DNA of 64,000 bases, from NCBI GenBank assembly GCA_021202845.1, contig JAJQCF010000001.1, positions 55,044 to 119,043 of the forward strand. The letters run 5' to 3'. The stretch comes from Oscillospiraceae bacterium. Lineage in GTDB: Bacteria > Bacillota > Clostridia > Oscillospirales > Oscillospiraceae. The first letter of the stretch is position 1; every line of letters starts with the position of its first letter. The notes under the pieces are model-generated. The model saw only the letters and a list, made by a program, of their open reading frames with translations. It ran no database searches and was not told the origin of the DNA. Shown piece after piece: positions 52,889-60,104 of this stretch. A program made the position numbers and the translations under genes.

Positions 52889-53650
52889 ATGTCACTGTTA
52901 GATCAAGTTACTCCTTCCCCTCGCAAAATTATGACCCTTTTCTATGTTGTTGATACTTCCGGCAGTATGACCGGAGACAAAATCGGTTCTGTAAACTCTG
53001 CAATGGAAGAAGCTATCACTGTCGATTTGCCCGACATTTCTACTGCAAATGACGATGCAGAAATTCGCGTTGCAATTATGCAGTTCTCCAGCGGGTGTTC
53101 TTGGATTACTCCTTCTTCAGGCCCGATTGGTATCGGTGATGTTATCTGGAATGACCTTAACCCAAGCGGGTTGACCGATTTGGGAGCTGCTTGCATTGAA
53201 CTGGATAAGAAACTGTCAAGAAATGAGTTCTTGGAATCTCAGACCGGCGCATATGCCCCCGTCATTCTACTCTTTAGCGATGGCGGCCCCACTGATAATT
53301 GGGAAAAAGGGCTGGAGCAGTTGAAGAAGAACAACTGGTTCAAGCACGCTGTCAAAATTGCCATTGCCATCGGTGAAGATGCAGACAAAAATGTTCTCGC
53401 CACATTTACCGGTACCCCTGAATCTGTTATTGCTGTTAATGACAAGCACACCTTGAAAGCGCTTATCCGTAAGGTTAGCGTTCGCGCATCCGAGTTCCAG
53501 AGCCATAGCAAACAGACATCCGATGTAGACACCACTCCTGAACAAGATTCTGCAAATATTGTTCAGGAAGTTAAGAATGAGATTGCCCAGGAAGCAGGCG
53601 GAAGCGGAGTTCCAATTGCAGTTGATGATAGCGGCTGGGGAGATTGGTAA
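52889..53650 (+). CDS. TerY-like von Willebrand A protein
   Basis: 253 aa. A complete vWA fold with the MIDAS: DTSGSM near residue 22, Thr in GLTDLG near 95 and Asp in LFSDGGPTDN near 130. It is the vWA member of the TerY-P triad, expected to bind metal and a partner. The usual C-terminal TerY-C Zn ribbon is missing; a stand-alone TerY-C-like gene is at 58933. The tail (residues 200-253) is acidic and ends GWGDW. Confidence 0.9.
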   Translation: MSLLDQVTPSPRKIMTLFYVVDTSGSMTGDKIGSVNSAMEEAITVDLPDISTANDDAEIRVAIMQFSSGCSWITPSSGPIGIGDVIWNDLNPSGLTDLGAACIELDKKLSRNEFLESQTGAYAPVILLFSDGGPTDNWEKGLEQLKKNNWFKHAVKIAIAIGEDADKNVLATFTGTPESVIAVNDKHTLKALIRKVSVRASEFQSHSKQTSDVDTTPEQDSANIVQEVKNEIAQEAGGSGVPIAVDDSGWGDW

Positions 53651-53671
53651 ACCCGATTTCGGAGGAAAGCA

Positions 53672-54931
53672 ATGAATACAACGTATGATTTCGCATTTTC
53701 CGAACAAGGATATAATCACATCAAATCGAACAAGGTGTGCCAGGATTCTTCTGGGCACTATTCTGACGATTCAATGGCTGTCGTTGTTGTTGCGGATGGA
53801 CACGGAAGCGACAATTATCCGAGAACGGATAGAGGCTCGAGTTTCGCTGTTGAGGCTACGATTACCGCTATTAGAGAGTTTGTCAAAACCGCAGAAGATA
53901 GTGCTATTGATATATCTTTGGATAGCGACTCCTATTTGGAGCAATTGGCAAAAAATATTCTGGCAAACTGGCATACAGCGGTTGAAGTCGATTTAGAGAA
54001 ATATCCTTTTTCGGAAGAAGAACTGTCTAAAGTTCCTGAGAAATACAAGAAACGATACATATCTGGGCAACGGCAGGAAAAAGCCTACGGCACGACCCTG
54101 ATTGCCGCTTGCCAGACGAAAAAATATTGGTTTGGGTTGCAAATAGGGGACGGTAAATGTGTTTGCATTTCCCAAGATGGTTCTATGTACGAACCCATTC
54201 CATGGGATGAAAATTGCCAGGCAAATATCACTACCTCTATTTGCGACTCTGAGGCAATAGATGAATTCCGCTATTGCTTTATGAATGAGTGCCCAGTTGC
54301 AACACTCATGGGTACTGATGGAATTGATGACTCCTATGCCAACTCTGAGGAGATGTATGTTCTCTATCGTTCCATTCTCGCTATCTTTGCAGAGCATGGG
54401 CGTAAAACGGGAGAGACTGAAATTCAATCATTTCTACCTGGCCTATCTCGCAAAGGTAGTGGTGATGATGTATCTATCGCAGGCATTGTGTCTGCAACAC
54501 TTTCAACCGCTTTTATTGAAGTATTAAAGGCTCAATGCGAATACTCCAATGCCAAAGCCCAGAAGGAGCGGGCAGAGCGAGAGGTCACACAAGCCGTTGA
54601 AAAACAGGAATATGTCCTATCCGCAATGAAAAAAGCAAAAATGAATTATGAGCTTTGTGTCCAAAAGGCAACCGAGGCCAAAGAAGCCATTGAGGTTGCA
54701 CAGCGTACTCAGGATAATGCAGTTAAGCGTTTAGAAACCGCTGAAATTGCTCTGTCGACTGCCGTTACAACATACCAAAGCAGCACTACTCCAGAGGGCC
54801 TATACGCAGCGCTGTCTGTTGATGGAGAAACAGCAGACGATTGGCTGTTTCCATCGGAACGATTACCTGCAATTAAAAGTGGCACAGAGAGTATGCCATC
54901 ACAAGATATGGAATCCATTCAAAGTGAGTAG
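53672..54931 (+). CDS. PP2C-type protein phosphatase with coiled-coil tail
   Basis: 419 aa. PP2C metal sites are VADGHGSD near residue 36, GTDGIDD near 215 and GSGDDVSIAGI near 265. After the catalytic part (to about 275) come 110 residues of coiled coil (QKERAEREVTQAVEKQEY, KKAKMNYELCVQKATEAKEA) and an acidic tail. It would reverse the action of the kinase, completing the triad. The next gene starts 69 bp later. PP2C-type N-terminus: SEQGYNHIKSNKVCQD. Confidence 0.9.
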   Translation: MNTTYDFAFSEQGYNHIKSNKVCQDSSGHYSDDSMAVVVVADGHGSDNYPRTDRGSSFAVEATITAIREFVKTAEDSAIDISLDSDSYLEQLAKNILANWHTAVEVDLEKYPFSEEELSKVPEKYKKRYISGQRQEKAYGTTLIAACQTKKYWFGLQIGDGKCVCISQDGSMYEPIPWDENCQANITTSICDSEAIDEFRYCFMNECPVATLMGTDGIDDSYANSEEMYVLYRSILAIFAEHGRKTGETEIQSFLPGLSRKGSGDDVSIAGIVSATLSTAFIEVLKAQCEYSNAKAQKERAEREVTQAVEKQEYVLSAMKKAKMNYELCVQKATEAKEAIEVAQRTQDNAVKRLETAEIALSTAVTTYQSSTTPEGLYAALSVDGETADDWLFPSERLPAIKSGTESMPSQDMESIQSE

Positions 54932-55000
54932 AGTTTTTTTACAATCTGCATGGCAGGATTAACAAACAAACTTAACAACAATACATAGTGAGATGAACCG

Positions 55001-58000
55001 ATGAACCTTAACCAGATTTTTCGTGGTCATGCCATCACTCTTTTGGAAAGAAAGTCCATAAAAGCAATTTTGAGTGATGCATTTAATAACGATATTCCTA
55101 AAATTAATGCGCTTATGAGCGCATATGATATTGGTATCGTTACGATAATTCAAAATCATTTTCCGCTTGGAAGTCTGGGGCGAAGCAATGTAATCAACAA
55201 GCTGATTAAGCAACACTCGATGCTTGAAGATAAAGCGTCCTGGGCAGTTGACCAATGGATTGAGGCCATTGATAGTGCTGTTATCAGAGAAATGCAGGCA
55301 GCTCAGGAGCAACTTGAAAAAGAAAAGAAGGAAAGAACGTATACTCTGTGGGCGGAACTTGGACTTCCGAGTTCCAATGATGAACTTTCTGAACCGACAC
55401 CAATAGATTTTGCAGATAAGTCCGCTCAAGTGGATTATTGCACAAATGTCCATTTGGATAAAAAGCAGGGAAAAATCTACATCCCGTGCGGTGTTGGTAA
55501 TACCGACAATGGATTTTACATTTGTGGTATTGCCGAAAAAGAGTGTAGTGATGCACCAACTGTGTTTGCATTAGTTTATAACTACCTGACAAGGAACAGT
55601 TGCATTACGCCTGAAGACTATCCACACTACTTAAATAGTGTTACTACGACCTTTCAGTTAAACTATCAACACGTTTTCCGTCTGATGATGATAATTCTTC
55701 AGATGATAAAAAACGGTGTTGTTGGGAGAAGGCTTGCCTTAGCATACAATGGAAAAGATGAGGAACTGGTCATTGCCATTGCTATTATCAACAACTATGT
55801 TGCTCTCTTTTCAAGGTTAATGAGAGTTAAGCCGATTGTCCTTGAAAGGATTTCTCAGAGCAAGAATCCTATAAAGATTTCCATAGGTGAAAAAATCAAC
55901 GACATAGACATATATATTGAAGAAAACAAAACGCCTTGTAATGCAAGAGAACTGTGGTATGGTGAGAAGGTTAATTATCAGCTTAATACTGACAACTTGC
56001 CAGACCTTGAGTATCTTCTGGGGGAGATTTCTCCGTTCGACACGTTCAAAGAAGGACAGTTTACTGCGCTGAAAAATATGCTGGGGACAAATGGGCACTC
56101 GGTTTGTATTATGCCTACCGGTAGCGGAAAGTCTTTAATTTTCTATTTTGCATCGCTGTTACAGCCGTTACCGATGCTTGTTTTAGCTCCGACAGACATT
56201 CTGATTGATGACCAGATTAGAAACTTAAAGAAATTCCATCGCATAGACAATGTTTCCCATCTGAAGTTGACAGCCGAAAACGACTTCAGCAACTTTGAGA
56301 TGAGAAATAGCCTTTTATACCTTACATCGGCAACATTTCAAAATAGACACCTTTTGGCTAAATGCCGTGATATCAATAACGGCAATACTTTCGTGATGGA
56401 TGAAAAGACTCGCCTATTGCAGAAAATTAAAGTAGCTCCTGGGCCTTCAATTTCTTATGTAGTTTTGGATGAAATTCATTGCCTGTCTAATTGGGGGCAC
56501 GACTTCCGACCAGAATATTTGATGTTATCCAAGTTCCTAAATACATACTTGGATCGCGTCACTTTTCTTGGATTTACAGCAACCGCTAACTACACTGTGG
56601 TAGAAGATATTCAGCAGCAACTGAAGATTCCGCAGCAGAACATCTTCTCTCCTATTGCCTTTGAGAAGTATAATGTTTCTTACCATTTTCAAGGAGTTCA
56701 GAGCTTTGATGAAATGATTGAAAAGGCTTGCGCAATCGTGAGTGAGCAGATTAGCCGAGACGAAAGAACCCTTGTGTTTACAAAAAACGATGAAATTTCG
56801 TACAAGGTTGCTGAAGCAATCGGTTATGAAGCTGATGTATTTCAGAAAGACAACACATACGCATATCACCTGTTTGCTGATGAGAAATGCAAGGTTCTGG
56901 TAGCAAGTGAAGAACTTGGTGTTGGTATCAATTTACCTAATATTCAAAATATTATCCATTTTGGGTTGCCAGTGTCAAAGGACGAGTTCGTACAGGAAAT
57001 TGGCCGTGCCGGACGAGCGAGTGAAGTTGTAAATTCGTATTTGTTCTATCTTAATCCAGTGCCGAATAATGTTCCTCCTATCCTTCTGAAGCGTGAATTA
57101 GAAATACCTAATATTTCTCGAATACTCATTGAAATTGATAACGACTACTCGGACTGCTACCGCAAGCTAAATAGTAATATAGATTCTAAGGAAGATTTGC
57201 TGGAGCAGATTATGCAAATCTATAATAAGTTTGAGCAAAAGGGTCAGGGGCTGTATGTCGAGAAGTATCCTTTAGCTACTGTTGAAATGACAAAAAAATA
57301 TATTTATATGCTTTATACTATCGGCTATGTAAATAACTGGTATTCTTATTCCGGTAACGAGCATGATGGCACGATTGAGATAATGATTGATGTCAGTAGC
57401 ACGAACCACGATTTCTACAAAATACCTGCCAATATGCTAACCAGGGTTAAACAGAGAGCTGTTGCATATTACGAAGCGCTGGGTTCCAACCGAGAACAAA
57501 TTGTAAAAACGCAACGGGCAACGGATGTACCTGGTGTAATTAAGGTTTATGTAGATTGGTACTATTCAAAATTCCTCTATCACTATAAGGAAATGTTCTT
57601 AGATTTCCTTGGCTTTGTGGAAGCGAACAAGGAGAGCGACAGTGAGAAAATCACTGAGGACATCGGAGAGTATTTCACATTACCTTTCATTGAGATTAAA
57701 AACGATGAACTGTATTATTCCTCACTTTCGCTCAAGGAAATTGCAGGCAAGGTTGCCCAAGGAATTGGCCGCAACACCCTGGCTAATGTGGAACGAATCA
57801 ACAGCAACAGATATATGTATAACCTTGACTGCTTCCTGTTCCTTGGAAATCTGAAGTTATATGCTCGTTTCGATAAGAGCAGATTTGAGAGAATTATTAG
57901 AAACACGCCAGTCAAGCAAAGCCAGGAGTTGATGGACTCTATCCGCATAGTATTTGCGAAACTGAACACTGCCGGTCGTTTTGAGACTATTCGCTGTTTA

Positions 58001-58126
58001 AGTGAAGTGGCTGTCCTGTATGATGGAAATCTCGTTAAAATATGTGATAACCTTTATCAAAATGCAGATAAAGATACTGTGTATTATGGGATATTAGCAA
58101 GTCGGCTGAATAGGCAATTCGGCTAA
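55001..58126 (+). CDS. RecQ-like DEAH helicase with N-terminal adaptor-like domain
   Basis: 1041 aa. Residues 1-95 resemble the N-terminal domain of the LRR protein (LLERKSIKAILSDAF, SAYDIGIVTII, ASWAVDQWIEAID); a charged linker and a region of about 250 residues follow. The helicase core has Walker A MPTGSGKSLIF near 370, DEIHCLSNWGHDFRPEYL near 490, GFTATAN, GVGINLPN and QEIGRAGRASE near 665, as in RecQ-type enzymes. The C-terminal 300 residues are of unknown fold. A DNA-acting effector of the operon is likely. Confidence 0.88.
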   Translation: MNLNQIFRGHAITLLERKSIKAILSDAFNNDIPKINALMSAYDIGIVTIIQNHFPLGSLGRSNVINKLIKQHSMLEDKASWAVDQWIEAIDSAVIREMQAAQEQLEKEKKERTYTLWAELGLPSSNDELSEPTPIDFADKSAQVDYCTNVHLDKKQGKIYIPCGVGNTDNGFYICGIAEKECSDAPTVFALVYNYLTRNSCITPEDYPHYLNSVTTTFQLNYQHVFRLMMIILQMIKNGVVGRRLALAYNGKDEELVIAIAIINNYVALFSRLMRVKPIVLERISQSKNPIKISIGEKINDIDIYIEENKTPCNARELWYGEKVNYQLNTDNLPDLEYLLGEISPFDTFKEGQFTALKNMLGTNGHSVCIMPTGSGKSLIFYFASLLQPLPMLVLAPTDILIDDQIRNLKKFHRIDNVSHLKLTAENDFSNFEMRNSLLYLTSATFQNRHLLAKCRDINNGNTFVMDEKTRLLQKIKVAPGPSISYVVLDEIHCLSNWGHDFRPEYLMLSKFLNTYLDRVTFLGFTATANYTVVEDIQQQLKIPQQNIFSPIAFEKYNVSYHFQGVQSFDEMIEKACAIVSEQISRDERTLVFTKNDEISYKVAEAIGYEADVFQKDNTYAYHLFADEKCKVLVASEELGVGINLPNIQNIIHFGLPVSKDEFVQEIGRAGRASEVVNSYLFYLNPVPNNVPPILLKRELEIPNISRILIEIDNDYSDCYRKLNSNIDSKEDLLEQIMQIYNKFEQKGQGLYVEKYPLATVEMTKKYIYMLYTIGYVNNWYSYSGNEHDGTIEIMIDVSSTNHDFYKIPANMLTRVKQRAVAYYEALGSNREQIVKTQRATDVPGVIKVYVDWYYSKFLYHYKEMFLDFLGFVEANKESDSEKITEDIGEYFTLPFIEIKNDELYYSSLSLKEIAGKVAQGIGRNTLANVERINSNRYMYNLDCFLFLGNLKLYARFDKSRFERIIRNTPVKQSQELMDSIRIVFAKLNTAGRFETIRCLSEVAVLYDGNLVKICDNLYQNADKDTVYYGILASRLNRQFG

Positions 58127-58143
58127 CAGAGAGGAGAGCATAA

Positions 58144-58920
58144 ATGCTTACAACAATTCAAGAATTGGAATGTGAAATAGAACAGTTCCACAAAAATATA
58201 AAGGATTCTAACGAATTGATGAAGATTTTGATGTCAATAGCATCCTTATGCAAGGCGCAAACAGAATCTTTTGAGGTTCGCACAATAGCCTTGCAGGACG
58301 AGTTGGCAAAACTACCGCCAGAACTGAGCGATTTGCTTCAAGAGAAGATTGAGGAATTTGGGCGGGAAGTTCATAATGAGCATCAGGCATATCAAACAGC
58401 GGTTGCTGAACTTATGGAGGATTTCAATAAAGAGGTAGCGTCCGCGGAAACTACCATTTCAAACTTACCACTTGAATTAGATGCTCAACTCCAGAAGGGG
58501 TGTGCTGAGAATGCAGCAAGCTTAAAACAAATTCAAGAGCAGTATGCTGCGGATTTAGCAAAAGCAAATGAAGCCTTTTCTAAGCAACTTCAGGGCACAG
58601 TTGAAAACATTCAAGCTGTTCCAGGGCAGATGAAAGATTGCTCCGAACAGCAGTACAGAATTTTTCTAACCGAACTCGAAAAAACAATGACTGCGCGTAT
58701 GACACAACTTTCTGATACAGAGAAGCGTGTTATTGATTTGGGCCAGCAGCTTGAAACAAAGTACGATGCTTTCGTTGCCAAACTGGATGCCACAAATATG
58801 GAACAGTTGTATAGATATTGTCAGGACATGAATAAGTCCATCAATACAAAGCTGACCATTGCCCTATGCGGGATTGTTGCAGCTGTTGTTATTTCTATTG
58901 TTTCCTTGTTTGTTGTTTAA
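58144..58920 (+). CDS. Coiled-coil protein with C-terminal membrane anchor
   Basis: 258 aa: two long coiled-coil stretches (residues about 5-110 and 140-220) and a C-terminal membrane helix (LTIALCGIVAAVVISIVSLFVV minus the first residues). It follows the helicase by 17 bp and precedes the TerY-C gene by 12 bp. It is not assigned to a family; a tail-anchored scaffold that tethers the complex to the membrane is one inference. Confidence 0.75.
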   Translation: MLTTIQELECEIEQFHKNIKDSNELMKILMSIASLCKAQTESFEVRTIALQDELAKLPPELSDLLQEKIEEFGREVHNEHQAYQTAVAELMEDFNKEVASAETTISNLPLELDAQLQKGCAENAASLKQIQEQYAADLAKANEAFSKQLQGTVENIQAVPGQMKDCSEQQYRIFLTELEKTMTARMTQLSDTEKRVIDLGQQLETKYDAFVAKLDATNMEQLYRYCQDMNKSINTKLTIALCGIVAAVVISIVSLFVV

Positions 58921-58932
58921 GAGGGTAAGATA

Positions 58933-59277
58933 ATGACTACCGTTATTGCCTTGAGCAAATGCTCTCAGACTAAAAAAATGTATGGCATTCGTTTTGAACG
59001 TACTGGCCGTGACTGGAAATACACTTGGGCATTTCCTATTCAGGCAAAGACGGCGCTTAACGAAGATTACGATAAAACTAAAATTACTGGGGTGTTGATT
59101 CAGGGAGAAGAATATCCTGGCTGTCCCCATTGTGGTGCGAAAGGATTCTTCTATTGTAGTTGTGGCAAGTTGAATTGTTGGGATGGAGAATCTCGTATTG
59201 CTACTTGCAACTGGTGCCATGCTACAGGCGAATTGAGTGAAGGCGTTGATAGCATCAATATAACAGGAGATATTTGA
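58933..59277 (+). CDS. Stand-alone TerY-C-type zinc-ribbon protein
   Basis: 114 aa. SKCSQTKKMYGIRFE at the N-terminus, then GCPHCG, FYCSCGKLNCW and CNWCHATG provide eight Cys/His ligands in a double ribbon like the C-terminal domain of TerY proteins. Here it is a separate gene at the end of the operon, perhaps working in trans with the vWA protein at 52889. No intrinsic terminator was clearly found after it. Confidence 0.8.
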   Translation: MTTVIALSKCSQTKKMYGIRFERTGRDWKYTWAFPIQAKTALNEDYDKTKITGVLIQGEEYPGCPHCGAKGFFYCSCGKLNCWDGESRIATCNWCHATGELSEGVDSINITGDI

Positions 59278-59311
59278 AAGTGTACATTCAAGCAATTTGC
59301 CGTTGCAAATA

Positions 59312-59472
59312 TCAAAAGGATGTATTCTCTTTCTTTTCCGCTTTCGATTCCTCATACTCCCTCCGGCCTTCCTCACTTTCAGAATGTGCGGGAGCAGGAC
59401 ACGTGCGAGGGCGTCAACCTTGTGCTGAGGTATTCCGGTGCCGTAATCGTTGGGCTTTGTTTTGCGCGACAT
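59312..59472 (-). pseudogene. Frameshifted small element gene (MSRKTKPND type)
   Basis: Starts MSRKTKPNDYGTGIPQHK then VDALARVLLPHI, after which the family-like ending (ESEEGRREYEESKAEKK) continues only in another frame and ends at 59312. This resembles short proteins of Clostridia integrative elements. The frameshift marks it as decayed. Minus strand, convergent with the TerY-P operon. Confidence 0.6.
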
Positions 59473-59485
59473 GGAAAAGACCCCT

Positions 59486-59660
59486 TTACCGTTTTCCCTC
59501 GTCCAGATAAAACGCCTGAAACATCGCGCTGTTATGCGAATTGCAGATGAAGCGTCCATGCAAATGCTTGGGAATGTCTGCGGCAGAGCCAAAAACAAAA
59601 ACTCGCCGTTCCCCGTTCAGCCGACAAGGCTGCAAAAGGGAGCGGCGAATATTTTGCGTT
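59486..59660 (-). other. Short open frame at the right end of the element
   Basis: A minus-strand frame of about 55 codons ending HGRFICNSHNSAMFQAF then YLDEGKR and TAA. It has no clear start or ribosome site; it could be the C-terminus of a truncated element gene. The sequence is coding-like, but I do not recognise it. Confidence 0.4.
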
Positions 59661-59673
59661 AGGGGGGTTCAGC

Positions 59674-59832
59674 TCACAATATAGCTAAACCGTTCAGTAC
59701 ATCTACGTCCGTATGCACCGTTGACTTACTGATTCCGAATTTTCCCGCGGCGGCGCGGACTGTGGATTTGGTCTCAACGATGTACTCCGCCAGCTCGACC
59801 GCCCGACCTTCGATGTCGGTTTTCAAACACAT
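59674..59832 (-). pseudogene. spoIIID: spoIIID, 5' half (with element-derived tail)
   Basis: From ATG 59832 the first 40 codons (MCLKTDIEGRAVELAEYI ... GKFGISKSTVH) are the N-terminal half of SpoIIID with its helix-turn-helix. At 59712 the similarity stops and the frame runs 12 codons into the element (to TGA at 59674). The truncated protein lacks the C-terminal basic region needed for DNA binding in Bacillus SpoIIID. A sigma-E-like promoter lies upstream. The other half is at 40386-40523. Confidence 0.93.
59712..59715. other. attR core of the spoIIID element
   Basis: TATG, the direct repeat of 40520-40523, at the exact point where SpoIIID similarity is lost. Confidence 0.8.
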
Positions 59833-59856
59833 CACTCCCGACCTTCACTATGGTCA

Positions 59857-59885
59857 ATGATATGCGCGGACGGAGGGGATTATGA
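59857..59885 (-). promoter_or_regulatory. Candidate sigma-E promoter of spoIIID
   Basis: Minus strand TCATAAT, 14-bp spacer, CATATCAT, near the sigma-E consensus (ATA-type -35, CATACAAT -10), about 25 bp before the start codon. spoIIID is sigma-E-dependent in Bacillus. Confidence 0.65.
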
Positions 59886-60104
59886 GAAAGGGGCGGCTGC
59901 CTTGCCGGGAGGCATGTCGGAAATGCCTTTTGGCGCGCTTCCTCCGCCGTGTTTAATTTTTGAAGTGCGTATTTCAAGAAATTATCGTTTTATTGTCAAA
60001 AAGCTCTTGAAAAGGGAGAAGGGTGTGTAGTATACTTATAAAGTCGGGCGGAATGTCCGACGCGAATGGCGAATGAAACATTATTTTAAGGGGAAATGCA
60101 AAAC

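Larger units (their letters stand above)
40520..59715. mobile_element. 19.2-kb integrative element interrupting spoIIID
   Basis: The boundaries are set by the two halves of spoIIID and the TATG direct repeat. Contents: large serine recombinase, RelB/PIN pair, type I-like toxin locus, FtsK translocase, Rep_trans relaxase/initiator with hairpins that may be oriT, XRE regulator, SprT-like protein, dead IS630 and the TerY-P cargo operon. No type IV secretion genes are seen, so it is mobilisable or a degraded ICE. The location inside a sporulation gene is like skin elements, which excise in the mother cell; whether this one does is unknown. Confidence 0.9.

Noticed and set aside
58864..59598. 244-codon minus-strand ORF across the end of the TerY-P operon
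   Set aside because: Only its short first part (MSRKTKPND) looks real; the rest is antisense to the TerY-C and coiled-coil genes.
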